Assembly (NCBI RefSeq): GCF_902506575.1
Contig: NZ_LR732544.1
Coordinates: forward strand, 1,722,143-1,766,061
From: Streptomyces mexicanus
Lineage (GTDB): Bacteria; Actinomycetota; Actinomycetes; Streptomycetales; Streptomycetaceae
Length of the DNA: 43,919 nt
Direction: 5' to 3'
The notes under the pieces are model-generated. The model did not search any database. It saw only the letters and a program-made list of their open reading frames with translations, and was not told the origin of the DNA. The position numbers and the translations under genes are program-made. Shown one piece after another: positions 10,576-20,182 of the stretch. Positions within the stretch are counted from its first letter, which is position 1. Each line of letters begins with the position of its first letter.

Positions 10576-10614
10576 CCGGAGGGCCGGTGCGTCACCGACG
10601 TGCCGGCCCTCCGG
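10576..10614 (+). terminator. gylR terminator hairpin
   Basis: The arms 10576-10587 (CCGGAGGGCCGG) and 10603-10614 (CCGGCCCTCCGG) form a 12-bp perfect stem with a 15-nt loop that itself holds CGTC/GACG. It lies 75 bp after the gylR stop. Confidence 0.75.
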
Positions 10615-10786
10615 CGTGCCCGCGGACCGCGACCTACGGCTGCCCGCGGCGCGCGCCGTGCACCCTGCGGCGTGCGCCGTGCGCTGTGGACCGTGCGCCG
10701 TGCGGCAGGACGATCAGTAACGATCGTGCTTTCGGCAACAGAACTCTTGACGCCCGTGTGACGACCGCGTGAGACTCCCGTCCATC

Positions 10787-10803
10787 GGTCGGCATTGTCG
10801 AAC
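10787..10803. promoter_or_regulatory. GylR-type operator upstream of glpF
   Basis: GGTCGGCATTGTCGAAC matches the site before gylR at 15 of 17 positions and keeps the same centre. It lies about 130 bp upstream of glpF, near candidate promoter boxes. The pair is the best sequence evidence for a two-site GylR regulon here. Confidence 0.68.
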
Positions 10804-10933
10804 ACCTTGCGGCAATACGCGTTAGAGTGTGACAAGGCCAAGGGACCGGCAACGCTCTCACCCCTGAGGGCGCCAGACCCCCGGAGGGACCCGGGGTTCG
10901 GCTACCCCTGGACGAAGGACAAAGGAGTCGCGG

Positions 10934-11728
10934 GTGTCCAGCTCCGACATCTTCATCGGCGAGACCATCGGGACCGCCATACTCATCCTGCTCGGCGGCG
11001 GCGTCTGCGCCGCCGTCACCCTCAAGGCCTCCAAGGCCCGCAACGCCGGCTGGCTCGCCATCGCCTTCGGGTGGGGTTTCGCCGTGATGACGGCCGCGTA
11101 CATCTCCGGGCCGCTGTCCGGCGCGCACCTCAACCCCGCCGTGACACTCGCGTTCGCCATCAAGGACGGCGACTGGACCGACGTGCCGATCTACCTCGCC
11201 GGTCAGCTGCTCGGTGCCATGATCGGCGCGGTGCTGGTCTGGGCCGCGTACTACGGCCAGTTCCAGGCGCACCTGACCGACAAGGAGATCGTCGGCGGTC
11301 CGGGCGCGCAGGCCACCTCCGCCAAGGCGGTCGAGGCCCAGGAGAAGGGCGCCGGTCCCGTCCTCGGTGTCTTCTCCACCGGTCCGGAGATCCGCAACGT
11401 GGTGCAGAACCTCGTGACGGAGATCATCGGCACCTTCGTGCTGATCCTCGCCATCCTCACCCAGGGCCTGAACGACAAGGGCAACGGTCTCGGCGTCGTC
11501 GGTGCGCTGATCACCGCGTTCGTGGTCGTCTCCGTCGGCCTCTCGCTCGGCGGCCCGACCGGCTACGCGATCAACCCGGTCCGTGACCTGGGCCCGCGCA
11601 TCGTGCACGCGCTGCTTCCGCTGCCCAACAAGGGCGGCTCCGACTGGGGCTACGCCTGGATCCCGGTGGTGGGCCCGCTGATCGGCGGTGCGATCGCCGC
11701 AGGCGTCTACAACGTCGCGTTCGCCTGA
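10934..11728 (+). CDS. glpF: Glycerol uptake facilitator (aquaglyceroporin)
   Basis: MIP-family channel that lets glycerol cross the membrane before GlpK traps it; 264 aa with six membrane helices. The GTG start at 10934 has AAAGGAG ten bases upstream. The first pore motif is canonical (HLNPAVT, Asn67-Pro68-Ala69). The second reads [11 protein letters not shown], so Ala is replaced by Val (Asn214-Pro215-Val216), while the Arg217-Asp218 pair typical of glycerol channels is kept. A charged insert at about residues 115-150 sits in the loop between the halves. It is first in the glpF-glpK-glpD operon, 97 bp before glpK, under the likely GylR operator. Confidence 0.94.
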   Translation: MSSSDIFIGETIGTAILILLGGGVCAAVTLKASKARNAGWLAIAFGWGFAVMTAAYISGPLSGAHLNPAVTLAFAIKDGDWTDVPIYLAGQLLGAMIGAVLVWAAYYGQFQAHLTDKEIVGGPGAQATSAKAVEAQEKGAGPVLGVFSTGPEIRNVVQNLVTEIIGTFVLILAILTQGLNDKGNGLGVVGALITAFVVVSVGLSLGGPTGYAINPVRDLGPRIVHALLPLPNKGGSDWGYAWIPVVGPLIGGAIAAGVYNVAFA

Positions 11729-11825
11729 CGACCGACGCGCTCGCGGCCCCGGGCGGCGAGCGCCGGACCCCGCCGCACGTGCGGCCCCACCGACCACGGA
11801 CCCCACAGGATTTCAGGAGCACACA

Positions 11826-13385
11826 GTGACCGACGCCCACACCGCCGCCATCGCCTCCCACGGCCACGGGCCCTTCATCGCCGCCATCGACCAGGGCACC
11901 ACCTCCTCCCGCTGCATCGTCTTCGACCGGGACGGGCGGATCGTCTCCGTCGACCAGAAGGAGCACGAGCAGATCTTCCCCCGGCCGGGCTGGGTCGAGC
12001 ACGACGCCGCCGAGATCTGGACCAACGTCCAGGAGGTGGTCGCCGGGGCGATCGAGAAGGCCGGCATCACCCGGGACGACATCAAGGCCATCGGCATCAC
12101 CAACCAGCGCGAGACCACCGTGCTGTGGGACAAGAACACCGGTGAGCCCGTCCACAACGCCATCGTCTGGCAGGACACCCGCACCGACGCCCTGTGCAAG
12201 GAGCTGGGCCGCAACGTCGGCCAGGACCGCTTCCGCCGCGAGACCGGCCTGCCCCTCGCCTCCTACTTCGCCGGACCCAAGGCCCGCTGGCTGCTCGACA
12301 ACGTCGACGGCCTGCGCGAGCGCGCCGAGGCGGGGGACCTGCTGTTCGGCACCATGGACACCTGGGTCATCTGGAACCTGACCGGCGGGGTGAACGGCGG
12401 CCGGCACGTCACCGACGTCACCAACGCATCCCGCACCCTGCTGATGAACCTGCACACCATGCAGTGGGACGAGCGGATCTGCGAGTCGATCGGCGTGCCG
12501 AAGCAGATCCTCCCCGAGATCCGCTCCTCCGCCGAGGTCTACGGCGAGATCAAGGGCGGCCGGCTCGGCGAGCTGCTCGGCGGGATCCCGGTGGCCTCCG
12601 CGCTCGGCGACCAGCAGGCGGCCCTGTTCGGGCAGACCTGCTTCTCCGAGGGCGAGACCAAGTCGACGTACGGCACCGGCACCTTCATGGTGATGAACAC
12701 CGGTGACAAGATCATCAACTCCTACAGCGGCCTGCTGACCACGGTCGGCTATCAGATCGGCGACGACAAGCCGGTCTACGCGCTGGAGGGCTCGATCGCC
12801 GTCACCGGCTCGCTGGTGCAGTGGATGCGCGACCAGATGGGGCTGATCTCCACCGCCGCCGAGATCGAGACGCTGGCGATGCAGGTGGAGGACAACGGCG
12901 GCGCCTACTTCGTGCCGGCCTTCTCCGGCCTGTTCGCCCCCTACTGGCGCTCCGACGCCCGCGGGGTGATCGCCGGCCTGACCCGGTACGTCACCAAGGC
13001 GCACCTGGCGCGCGCCGTCCTGGAGGCCACCGCCTGGCAGACCCGCGAGATCGCGGACGCCATGACCAAGGACTCCGGCGTGGAGCTGACCGCGCTGAAG
13101 GTCGACGGCGGCATGACCTCCAACAACCTGCTGATGCAGACGCTCTCGGACTTCCTGGACGCCCCGGTGGTGCGCCCGATGGTCGCCGAGACGACCTGCC
13201 TCGGCGCCGCCTACGCCGCCGGCCTCGCCGTCGGCTTCTGGACCAGCACCGACGATCTGCGCCAGAACTGGCGCCGAGCCGCCGAGTGGACCCCCCGCAT
13301 GGACGCGGAGACCCGCGACCGTGAGTACAAGAACTGGCTCAAGGCCGTCGAACGGACCATGGGCTGGCTCGAGGACGAGGAGTAA
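11826..13385 (+). CDS. glpK: Glycerol kinase
   Basis: Phosphorylates glycerol with ATP to glycerol-3-phosphate. The product is 519 aa from GTG 11826, with AGGAG six bases upstream; the frame is open further upstream into the glpF end, but without a good start. FGGY-family features: [18 protein letters not shown] (phosphate loop 1), [35 protein letters not shown], the ATP site [14 protein letters not shown], and [19 protein letters not shown] near the C-terminus. The length is typical and nothing is missing. It is the second gene of the operon and ends 9 bp before glpD, so the two are probably translated together. Confidence 0.96.
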   Translation: MTDAHTAAIASHGHGPFIAAIDQGTTSSRCIVFDRDGRIVSVDQKEHEQIFPRPGWVEHDAAEIWTNVQEVVAGAIEKAGITRDDIKAIGITNQRETTVLWDKNTGEPVHNAIVWQDTRTDALCKELGRNVGQDRFRRETGLPLASYFAGPKARWLLDNVDGLRERAEAGDLLFGTMDTWVIWNLTGGVNGGRHVTDVTNASRTLLMNLHTMQWDERICESIGVPKQILPEIRSSAEVYGEIKGGRLGELLGGIPVASALGDQQAALFGQTCFSEGETKSTYGTGTFMVMNTGDKIINSYSGLLTTVGYQIGDDKPVYALEGSIAVTGSLVQWMRDQMGLISTAAEIETLAMQVEDNGGAYFVPAFSGLFAPYWRSDARGVIAGLTRYVTKAHLARAVLEATAWQTREIADAMTKDSGVELTALKVDGGMTSNNLLMQTLSDFLDAPVVRPMVAETTCLGAAYAAGLAVGFWTSTDDLRQNWRRAAEWTPRMDAETRDREYKNWLKAVERTMGWLEDEE

Positions 13386-13394
13386 GAAACCGCA

Positions 13395-15011
13395 ATGACC
13401 AGTCTGTCCACCCTGCAGTCCGTGCCTGCCCTGGGGACGCACCCGGCCTCCGGCTCCCAGCCGAGCCGCGCCGAGACCCGGGAGCAGCTCTCCAAGGCGA
13501 CGTACGACCTCCTGGTGATCGGCGGCGGCATCCTGGGCATCTCCACCGCCTGGCACGCCGCGCAGTCCGGGCTCAGGGTGGCCCTGGTCGACGCCGGCGA
13601 CTTCGCCGGTGCCACCTCGTCCGCCTCCTCCAAGCTGCTCCACGGCGGCCTGCGCTACCTGCAGACCGGCGCGGTGAAGCTGGTGGCGGAGAACCACTTC
13701 GAGCGCCGCGCGGTCTCCCGCCAGGTGGCGCCCCACCTGGCGAACCCGCTCACCTTCTACCTGCCGGTGTACAAGGGCGGGCCGCACGGGGCGGCGAAGC
13801 TCGGGGCGGGCGTGTTCGCCTACTCCGCGCTGTCCGCCTTCGGCGACGGCGTGGGCCACCTGCTCTCCCCGGCGAAGGCCCAGCAGGACGTGCCCGAGCT
13901 GCGCACCGAGAACCTCAAGGCCGTGGCCGTCTACGGCGACGACCAGATGAACGACGCCCGCATGGCGCTGATGACGGTCCGCGCGGCCGTCGAGGCGGGC
14001 GCGGTCGTGCTCAACCACGCCGAGGTCACGGGCCTGCGCTTCACCCGCGGCCGGGTCACCGGCGCCGAGCTGAAGGACCGGCTCTCCGGCGAGGAGTTCG
14101 GCGTGAACGCCCGTCTGGTGCTGAACGCCACCGGCCCGTGGGTGGACCACCTGCGGAAGATGGAGGACCCGGGCGCGGCGCCGTCCATCCGCCTGTCCAA
14201 GGGCGCGCACCTGGTGCTCAAGCGCACCTCGCCGTGGAAGGCGGCGCTGGCCACCCCGATCGACAAGTACCGCATCACCTTCGCCCTCCCCTGGGAGGAC
14301 ATGCTGCTGCTGGGCACCACCGACGAGGAGTACGAGGGCGACCCGGCCGACGTCGCGGTCAACGACAAGGACATCGCGCAGATACTCGACGAGGCGTCCT
14401 TCTCCGTCCGCGACCAGCAGCTCCAGCGGGACCTGATCACCTACGCCTTCGCGGGTCTGCGGGTCCTGCCGGGCGGCCCCGGCGACACGGCCAAGGCCAA
14501 GCGGGAGACGGTCGTGACCGAGGGCAAGGGCGGCATGCTGTCCGTGGCGGGCGGCAAGTGGACCACCTTCCGGCACATCGGCCGTACGGTGATGAAGAAG
14601 CTCCAGTCCCTGCCGGGCCACCCGCTCGGCGACGACTTCGAGCCGATCTCCACGCTGCCGAAGAAGCTGCCGCTGCCGGGCATCGCCAACCCGCGCGCGG
14701 TCGCCCACCGGCTGCTGGTGGACCGTCCGGCGCCCGGCCCGCGCATGGCCGCCGACACCGCCCGGCACCTGGCCACGCACTACGGCTCGCTGGCCTTCGA
14801 CATCGTCCGCCTGGCCAACGAGCACCCGGAGCTGGGCGAGCGGATCCACCCGGACGCCCCGGAGATCTGGGCGCAGGTCGTCTGGGCCCGCGACCACGAG
14901 TGGGCCGAGACCCCGGACGACGTGCTGCGCCGCCGGACGACGCTGACGATCCGCGGCCTGGCCACCGACGAGATCCGGTCCAAGGTGCAGGACGTGCTCG
15001 ACCGGAGGTGA
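13395..15011 (+). CDS. glpD: Aerobic glycerol-3-phosphate dehydrogenase
   Basis: FAD enzyme at the inner face of the membrane that oxidises glycerol-3-phosphate to dihydroxyacetone phosphate and passes electrons to quinone. It is 538 aa. The dinucleotide site YDLLVIGGGILGISTAWHAA is at about residues 37-56, followed by SSKLLHGGLRYLQTG, a family signature. The DAO substrate domain runs to about 400, and the C-terminal cap contains GGKWTTFRHIGRTVM. ATG 13395 is 9 bp after the glpK stop and has only a weak binding site (TAAGAAA), in keeping with translational coupling. No clear terminator hairpin was found directly after it. Confidence 0.95.
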   Translation: MTSLSTLQSVPALGTHPASGSQPSRAETREQLSKATYDLLVIGGGILGISTAWHAAQSGLRVALVDAGDFAGATSSASSKLLHGGLRYLQTGAVKLVAENHFERRAVSRQVAPHLANPLTFYLPVYKGGPHGAAKLGAGVFAYSALSAFGDGVGHLLSPAKAQQDVPELRTENLKAVAVYGDDQMNDARMALMTVRAAVEAGAVVLNHAEVTGLRFTRGRVTGAELKDRLSGEEFGVNARLVLNATGPWVDHLRKMEDPGAAPSIRLSKGAHLVLKRTSPWKAALATPIDKYRITFALPWEDMLLLGTTDEEYEGDPADVAVNDKDIAQILDEASFSVRDQQLQRDLITYAFAGLRVLPGGPGDTAKAKRETVVTEGKGGMLSVAGGKWTTFRHIGRTVMKKLQSLPGHPLGDDFEPISTLPKKLPLPGIANPRAVAHRLLVDRPAPGPRMAADTARHLATHYGSLAFDIVRLANEHPELGERIHPDAPEIWAQVVWARDHEWAETPDDVLRRRTTLTIRGLATDEIRSKVQDVLDRR

Positions 15012-15208
15012 GCGGCGCCCGCCGCGTCCCGGTCGGAGGTGTGTGCCGTCCGGCGCGGACCCCGGCCCGGGCGGCGATCTTGGGTGTTCGAGCGGCTCGG
15101 ACGGGGCAGTGATGCGTTCACTCCCCCGGGCAAGGGGGCTGCGGGCGCCCCCGCCGCACGCCGTAAGGTTGGTGGGTCAGGCGAGGGCACGTCGGAAGGA
15201 GGCACTGG

Positions 15209-16273
15209 GTGATCGAGCTCGAGGGGGTTCCCGAGCTGATCGACCCGGTCATGGTGGCCGCGTTCGAGGGCTGGAACGATGCCGGCGACGCCGCCTCCAC
15301 CGCGGTCGCGCATCTGGAGCGGGAGTGGAAGGGCGAGGTGTTCGCGGCGCTGGACGCCGAGGACTACTACGACTTCCAGGTCAACCGCCCCACGGTGTTC
15401 ATGGACGGCGGCGTGCGCAAGATCACGTGGCCGACGACGCGACTGTCGGTGGTCCGGGTCGGCGGCGACAAGCCGCGCGACCTGGTGCTGGTCCGCGGCA
15501 TCGAACCGTCCATGCGCTGGCGCTCGTTCTGCAACGAGCTGCTGGGCTTCGCGCACGAACTGGGCGTGGAGCTGGTGGTCATCCTGGGCGCCCTGCTCGG
15601 TGACACCCCGCACACCCGACCCGTACCGATCAGCGGGACCACGTCGGACGCGGACCTGGCGCGCCGGATGGACCTGGAGGAGACCAAGTACGAGGGCCCC
15701 ACGGGCATCGTCGGGGTGCTGCAGGAGGCGTGCACGCACGCCGGTGTGCCGGCGGTCTCCCTGTGGGCGGCCGTGCCGCACTACGTCTCGCAGCCGCCCA
15801 ACCCCAAGGCCACGCTGGCCCTGCTGAACCGCTTGGAGGACCTGCTGGACCTGCGCATCCCGCTCGGCGAGCTGCCGGAGGACGCGCGGGCCTGGCAGGT
15901 GGGCGTGGACCAGCTGGCCGCCGAGGACAGCGAGGTCGCCGAGTACGTGCAGACGCTGGAGGAGGCCCGGGACACCGCGGAGCTGCCGGAGGCGTCGGGC
16001 GAGGCGATCGCCCGCGAGTTCGAGCGGTATCTGCGGCGCCGCGACGGCGGCGCGGGCCCGGCGGCCTCCGGCGGGCACGCCACGGCGGACGGCGGCGAGG
16101 GCGGCACGTTCCTGCGGGACACCCCGAGCGGCCGTGCGCGACCGCCCAGGCCACCGAAGCCGGAGACGGGCGCCGCGGAGACCGACGGGGACACCGCCGC
16201 GGGCGGCGACGGTACCCCGGGCTCGCCGGACTCCTCCGGCTCACCGGACTCGCCGGACTCCTCGGAGGACTGA
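15209..16273 (+). CDS. PAC2-family protein (proteasome assembly chaperone fold)
   Basis: 354 aa; GTG start at 15209 with GAAGGAGG six bases upstream. Residues 1 to about 265 match the PAC2 family: VAAFEGWNDAGDAASTAVAHL near the N-terminus, DYYDFQVNRP, and GALLGDTPHTRPVP in the middle. Archaeal and eukaryotic members assist proteasome assembly; the actinobacterial ones have no settled role, though these bacteria do have proteasomes. The last 85 residues are Pro/Asp/Ser-rich and look disordered. The gene follows the gyl operon by 197 bp and converges on mshC, with a 25-bp stem terminator between them. It could be the reading frame once called gylX at the end of the S. coelicolor gyl operon; I am not sure of that. 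Confidence 0.85.
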   Translation: MIELEGVPELIDPVMVAAFEGWNDAGDAASTAVAHLEREWKGEVFAALDAEDYYDFQVNRPTVFMDGGVRKITWPTTRLSVVRVGGDKPRDLVLVRGIEPSMRWRSFCNELLGFAHELGVELVVILGALLGDTPHTRPVPISGTTSDADLARRMDLEETKYEGPTGIVGVLQEACTHAGVPAVSLWAAVPHYVSQPPNPKATLALLNRLEDLLDLRIPLGELPEDARAWQVGVDQLAAEDSEVAEYVQTLEEARDTAELPEASGEAIAREFERYLRRRDGGAGPAASGGHATADGGEGGTFLRDTPSGRARPPRPPKPETGAAETDGDTAAGGDGTPGSPDSSGSPDSPDSSED

Positions 16274-16352
16274 GCGGTCCCGGAACCGACGGAACCGACG
16301 GGAACGACCGGGAACGGGCCGGACGGACGGGAGCGAGTCCCGAGCCGGCCCG

Positions 16353-16407
16353 GGGAACGACGACAGGGGCGGTGCGCACACAGCGCACCGCCCCTGTCGT
16401 CGTTCCC
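16353..16407. terminator. Bidirectional terminator, 25-bp perfect stem
   Basis: The arms 16353-16377 and 16383-16407 are perfect reverse complements (25 bp) with a 5-nt loop. It lies between the convergent PAC2 gene (+) and mshC (-), so it probably stops both transcripts. Confidence 0.88.
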
Positions 16408-16460
16408 GCCGGCCGCGATTCCGGCGGCCGGACCAGGTCAGCCGAGCCGGCCGAGCCCGA

Positions 16461-17690
16461 TCACAGTGCCACGCCCAGCAGCGCGTCCACGGCCCGCGAG
16501 ACCAGGCCGGGGGCACCGGTGTCCGTGCCGCCCTGCTCCTGCTGGAGCGCCACCCAGCGGTCCACCGCGGCGAGCGCGGCCGGGGCGTTCAGGTCGTCGG
16601 CGAGGGCGTCGCGGATCTCCTCGACCAGCGCGTCCGCCGAGGGGCCGTCGGGCCGGGAGACGGCCGCGCGCCAGCGGTCCAGGCGGGCCACGGCGTCCCG
16701 CAGCACCTGGTCGGTCCACTCCCAGTCGGAGCGGTAGTGGTGGGAGTGCAGCGCGAGCCGGATCGCGGCGGGGTCCACGCCGTCGCGCCGCAGCCGCGAG
16801 ACGAAGACCAGGTTGCCCTTGGACTTGGACATCTTCTCGCCGTCCAGCGCGACCATGCCGGCGTGGACGTACGCCTTGGCCATGGGGAACTCGCCGGTGA
16901 GCACCTGGGCGTGCGAGGCACCCATCTCGTGGTGCGGGAAGGCCAGGTCCGAGCCGCCGCCCTGGACGTCGAAGCCCATGCCGAGGTGGTCCAGGGCGAT
17001 GGCCACGCACTCGATGTGCCAGCCGGGCCGGCCGCGGCCCAGCGAGCCGCCGTCCCAGCTGGGCTCGCCGTCCCGGGCGGCCATCCACAGCATCGGGTCG
17101 AGCGGGTTCTTCTTGCCGGGGCGGTCGGGGTCGCCGCCGCGCTCGGCGGACAGCAGCCGCATCGCGGCCGCGTCGAGGTGGGAGACCTGCCCGAAGTGGG
17201 GGTCGGACTCGACGGAGAAGTACACGTCGCCTTCGAGTTCGTACGCCGCGCCCAGCTCGCGCAGGCGCTCGACCAGCGGGACGATGCCCGGTATCGCCTC
17301 CACGGCGCCTATGTAGTGCTTCGGGGGCAGCATCCGCAGGGCGGTCATGTCCTCGCGGAACAGGGCGGTCTCCTGCTCGGCGAGCTTCACCCAGTCCACG
17401 CCGTCGCGCTGCGCACGCTCCAGCAGCGGGTCGTCGACGTCGGTGACGTTCTGGACGTAGTGCACCTGCCGCTTGGTGTCGAGCCACACGCGCTGCACGA
17501 GGTCGAACGCGTTGTAGGTCGCCGCGTGACCCATGTGGGTCGCGTCGTACGGGGTGATGCCGCAGACGTAGATACGGGCGACGGGGCCGGGGCTGAGGGT
17601 GACCTGCCCCCCGGTCGCGGTGTCGTGGATCCTCAGGTCGCGGCCCTGACCGGGCAGGGCGGGGACTTCGGAAGCGGGCCAGGCATGCAT
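16461..17690 (-). CDS. mshC: Cysteine:1D-myo-inositol 2-amino-2-deoxy-glucopyranoside ligase
   Basis: Third enzyme of mycothiol synthesis: ATP-dependent ligation of cysteine to GlcN-Ins, making the precursor of the main actinobacterial thiol. The product is 409 aa from the ATG at 17690 ([14 protein letters not shown]). Class I cysteinyl-tRNA synthetase-like fold: [16 protein letters not shown] carries zinc ligand Cys43 and the HIGH-type motif, followed by [27 protein letters not shown] (zinc site) and KMSKSKGN, the ATP loop. The tRNA-binding C-terminal domain of CysS is absent, as expected for MshC. It lies 124 bp downstream of the kinase-like gene on the same strand and heads a group of conserved actinobacterial neighbours. 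Confidence 0.95.
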   Translation of the reverse strand: MHAWPASEVPALPGQGRDLRIHDTATGGQVTLSPGPVARIYVCGITPYDATHMGHAATYNAFDLVQRVWLDTKRQVHYVQNVTDVDDPLLERAQRDGVDWVKLAEQETALFREDMTALRMLPPKHYIGAVEAIPGIVPLVERLRELGAAYELEGDVYFSVESDPHFGQVSHLDAAAMRLLSAERGGDPDRPGKKNPLDPMLWMAARDGEPSWDGGSLGRGRPGWHIECVAIALDHLGMGFDVQGGGSDLAFPHHEMGASHAQVLTGEFPMAKAYVHAGMVALDGEKMSKSKGNLVFVSRLRRDGVDPAAIRLALHSHHYRSDWEWTDQVLRDAVARLDRWRAAVSRPDGPSADALVEEIRDALADDLNAPAALAAVDRWVALQQEQGGTDTGAPGLVSRAVDALLGVAL

Positions 17691-17814
17691 GTCATGAGCG
17701 TAACCGGACCGCGGTCCCGTCCACGAACCGGACCACCTGGATGACCGGGAAGGCACTCTTGCCGTGTGCCCGCGGATGTGCTGTCGCGGGCGGGGCGGCC
17801 CGAGGGGCTCCCCA

Positions 17815-18711
17815 CTACACCGGTGGCCAGGGGATGGCCGGCCACTCGTCGGTCGGTTCGGGGTGGGTGCCGGTGGTGAGCAGGGTCTCGACGCGGGCGC
17901 GGGTGGCGTCCAGTTCGGCCGGGGTGATCAGCTCGGCCAGCCGGGTGGCGAGGGCGCCGCCGTCGCCCAGGGCGTCCTTGAGGCCCTTGAGGACGTCCAG
18001 CACCTCTGGCGGCAGGGGCTCGCCCGCCCAGCCCCACAGCAGCGTGCGCAGCTTGTTGTCGACGTGGAAGGTGACGCCGTGGTCGATGCCGTACAGGCGT
18101 CCGTCACGGGTGGGCAGCAGGTGGCCGCCCTTGCGGTCGGCGTTGTTGATCACCGCGTCCAGGACGGCCAGCCGGCGCAGCCGCTCGTCGTCGGCGTGCA
18201 CGAGCAGGGCGGTGCGGCCCTCGCCGACCTCGGCCAGGCCGATCGCCTTCCAGCCCTCTGACGGCTCCTCGCCGTCGACCAGCGCGAGCAGCTCGGCCTC
18301 CGGGGTCGCCTCGATCCACAGCTGGACCATGCCCTCGCCGTAGGGGCCGTCGCGCAGCACGGTGGGCGGGACCAGGCCCCAGCCGGTCGCCTCGGAGACC
18401 GCGTAGGCCGCCACCTCGCGCGCGGCGAGGGTGCCGTCGGGGAAGTCCCACAGCGGCCGCTCCCCGGCGACCGGCTTGTACACGCAGGACGCCTCCTGGC
18501 CGTCGAGGGCCACCGTGCACAGCAGGGCGGCGTTGGACGCCTCGCGGATGCGGCCGCGTACGGTCAGCTCGCCGCGGGCGAGCAGCTCCGCGCCGACCGT
18601 GGCGTCGGGCGTCGTCTCGGAGGTCGTCTCACGGGTCGCGGCCTCGGAGGTCGTCTCACGGGTCACGTCGGGCCTCACGCTCCGCGGCGGTATCCGTTCT
18701 GGCGCGGACAT
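17815..18711 (-). CDS. PI3/4-kinase/HipA-like protein of the SCO1664 (TIGR03843) family
   Basis: 298 aa from the ATG at 18711 ([11 protein letters not shown]); a later start is possible because residues 1-40 are repetitive (TRETTSE twice) and the conserved part begins near residue 42. The conserved domain has kinase-like residues: [18 protein letters not shown] with Lys79, [11 protein letters not shown] with Glu99, [13 protein letters not shown] with Asp192, and [10 protein letters not shown] with Asp210. This matches the Lys, Glu, catalytic Asp and metal Asp layout of phosphatidylinositol 3/4-kinase and HipA-like folds. The substrate is unknown. It overlaps the end of DUF3090 by 37 bp and precedes mshC. 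In actinobacteria this family, DUF3090 and a histidine phosphatase recur beside mshC. Confidence 0.85.
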   Translation of the reverse strand: MSAPERIPPRSVRPDVTRETTSEAATRETTSETTPDATVGAELLARGELTVRGRIREASNAALLCTVALDGQEASCVYKPVAGERPLWDFPDGTLAAREVAAYAVSEATGWGLVPPTVLRDGPYGEGMVQLWIEATPEAELLALVDGEEPSEGWKAIGLAEVGEGRTALLVHADDERLRRLAVLDAVINNADRKGGHLLPTRDGRLYGIDHGVTFHVDNKLRTLLWGWAGEPLPPEVLDVLKGLKDALGDGGALATRLAELITPAELDATRARVETLLTTGTHPEPTDEWPAIPWPPV

Positions 18712-19265
18712 ACGTGTCCTTCCGGGTCGAGCGGGAGGCTGCACAGCGGGCACGGCGGCCGCCCGGCGTTGACGACGTCGAGAGCGCGTTTGGCGAAGGC
18801 CCTGGCCTGGGCGCCGGTGAGCCGGACGCGCAGCATCGGGGGGCCGTTCTCCTCGTCCTGCAGCAGCCGCTCCTCGGCCTCGGCGAGGTCCTCCTCGGAC
18901 TCGGCGTCGAGTTCGACCAGCGCCTGCGCCTCGACGATCATGCGCTGGTCCTCACCGTCCCAGGCGAGCGCCATGGTGCCGACGCGGAACTCCTCCTCGA
19001 TGGGGGTCTCCAGCGGAGCGGTGTCGGCGATCTCGGTGGGGGCCACCGCGGGCACGGCGGCGTTGCCCCCGCTGCGGCGGACCACCTCGTCGAGCAGTTC
19101 GTCCATGCGCTCGGCCAGCGCGGCCACCTGCGTCTTCTCCAGGGCCACGCTGGTCACCCGGGAGCCGGCGGTGGCCTGGAGGAAGAACGTACGGCGCCCG
19201 GGCAGTCCGACCGTGCCGGCCACGAAGCGGTCCGGGGGGTCGTAGAAGAACACCTGACGGGACAC
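18675..19265 (-). CDS. DUF3090 family protein (TIGR03847) with C-terminal zinc-binding-like motif
   Basis: 196 aa, GTG start at 19265 (MSRQVFFYDPPDRFVAGTVG), the typical family N-terminus. The middle part is rich in Glu/Asp (DAESEEDLAEAEERLLQDEE). The C-terminus has [23 protein letters not shown], where Cys172, Cys175, His184 and Cys186 could hold a zinc ion. Function is unknown. It is conserved in actinobacteria and sits between the kinase-like gene (37-bp overlap) and the phosphoglycerate-mutase-like gene, all on one strand with mshC. The overlap argues that the two products are made together. Confidence 0.88.
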   Translation of the reverse strand: MSRQVFFYDPPDRFVAGTVGLPGRRTFFLQATAGSRVTSVALEKTQVAALAERMDELLDEVVRRSGGNAAVPAVAPTEIADTAPLETPIEEEFRVGTMALAWDGEDQRMIVEAQALVELDAESEEDLAEAEERLLQDEENGPPMLRVRLTGAQARAFAKRALDVVNAGRPPCPLCSLPLDPEGHVCPRQNGYRRGA

Positions 19266-19434
19266 GTCCTGTCTCCATCTCCTGCAAGTCGGTCGGAAGA
19301 GATCGGGAGGGAATCAGAAAGGGAGCGGAAAGGAACTGAAGCGGGCTGGAAGGGGGCGGAAACGGCCGGGCGGTCGGGTGGCCCGGCCGGCAGCCGCACG
19401 TCGGCGGCGACGCTTCACCCTACTGCGCCCGCGA

Positions 19435-20121
19435 TCACGGTGCGCCCGCGCCGCCCCCGACGGGTGCGTCGTCGCCCGCGGGCTCCTCCGGCGGGGCCAG
19501 CGAGGCGAAGTCCCCGGTGTCGCCCAGCCGGACCAGGAAGGGCCGCAGCCGGGTGTAGCGGATCGCGGTCACGGAGCAGGGTTCGACGGAGATGCGCTGG
19601 AAGAGGTCGAGGTGCAGGCCGAGCGCGTCGGCGACGAGGGACTTGATGATGTCGCCGTGGGAGCACATCAGGTACACCGCGTCGGGACCGTGGTCGCGTT
19701 CCACGCGCGCGTTCCACTCGCGCACGGCCTCGGCGGCGCGGGTCTGCATGGCGCGCATCGACTCGCCGCCGGGGAAGGCGGCGGCCGACGGGTGGGCCTG
19801 GACGACCTCCATCAGCGGCTCGTCCTTCAGCTCGGCGAGCTTGCGACCGGACCAGTCGCCGTAGTGGCACTCGCCGATCCGCTCGTCGGTGTGCGCGCTC
19901 AGCCCGGGACGGGCGTCGAGGAGAGGCTGTACGGTCTCCTGGCAGCGTTGCAGGGGGCTGGTGACGACCTCGGCGATCGGCAGGCCGTCGAGTCGGCCGG
20001 GCAGCGCGGCGGCCTGGGCGGCGCCGCGTTCGTCCAGGGTGACGCCGGGAGACCAGCCGGCGAGCACGCCGGCGGTGTTGGCGGTGGACCGTCCGTGCCT
20101 GACGAGGATCAGCGTGGGCAT
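19435..20121 (-). CDS. Histidine phosphatase / phosphoglycerate mutase-like, MSMEG_4193 family
   Basis: 228 aa from the ATG at 20121 (MPTLILVRHGRSTANTAG); the frame extends upstream but only this start places the catalytic motif normally. Arg8-His9-Gly10 is the phospho-acceptor motif. IGECHYGDWSGRKLAEL, PGGESM and the second catalytic His in LMCSHGDIIKS are all present. It should be an active phosphatase of the histidine superfamily rather than a glycolytic mutase. The tail is Ala/Gly/Pro-rich. It lies 169 bp upstream of DUF3090 on the same strand and is divergent from corA (61 bp). Its substrate is unknown; the family recurs beside mshC. Confidence 0.9.
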   Translation of the reverse strand: MPTLILVRHGRSTANTAGVLAGWSPGVTLDERGAAQAAALPGRLDGLPIAEVVTSPLQRCQETVQPLLDARPGLSAHTDERIGECHYGDWSGRKLAELKDEPLMEVVQAHPSAAAFPGGESMRAMQTRAAEAVREWNARVERDHGPDAVYLMCSHGDIIKSLVADALGLHLDLFQRISVEPCSVTAIRYTRLRPFLVRLGDTGDFASLAPPEEPAGDDAPVGGGAGAP

Positions 20122-20182
20122 GCGGCCAGAGTAGGCGTACACGCGGCTTCGGCGTCGGCCGGGCGAAGGGAGAACACGCTCT

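Larger units (their letters stand above)
10501..10933. other. gylR-glpF intergenic control region
   Basis: About 430 bp. In order it holds the gylR terminator (10576-10614), a short tandem GTGCGCCGTGCG-type repeat around 10660-10705, a possible -35 TTGACG at 10747-10752, the second GylR-type operator at 10787-10803, a possible -10 TAGAGT at 10823-10828, and a leader of about 100 nt before the glpF GTG. Operator between or over promoter elements fits repression of glpF-glpK-glpD. Confidence 0.6.

Noticed and set aside
11571..14897. 1108-codon minus-strand open frame opposite glpK and glpD
   Set aside because: Antisense shadow spanning two recognised genes, no family features.
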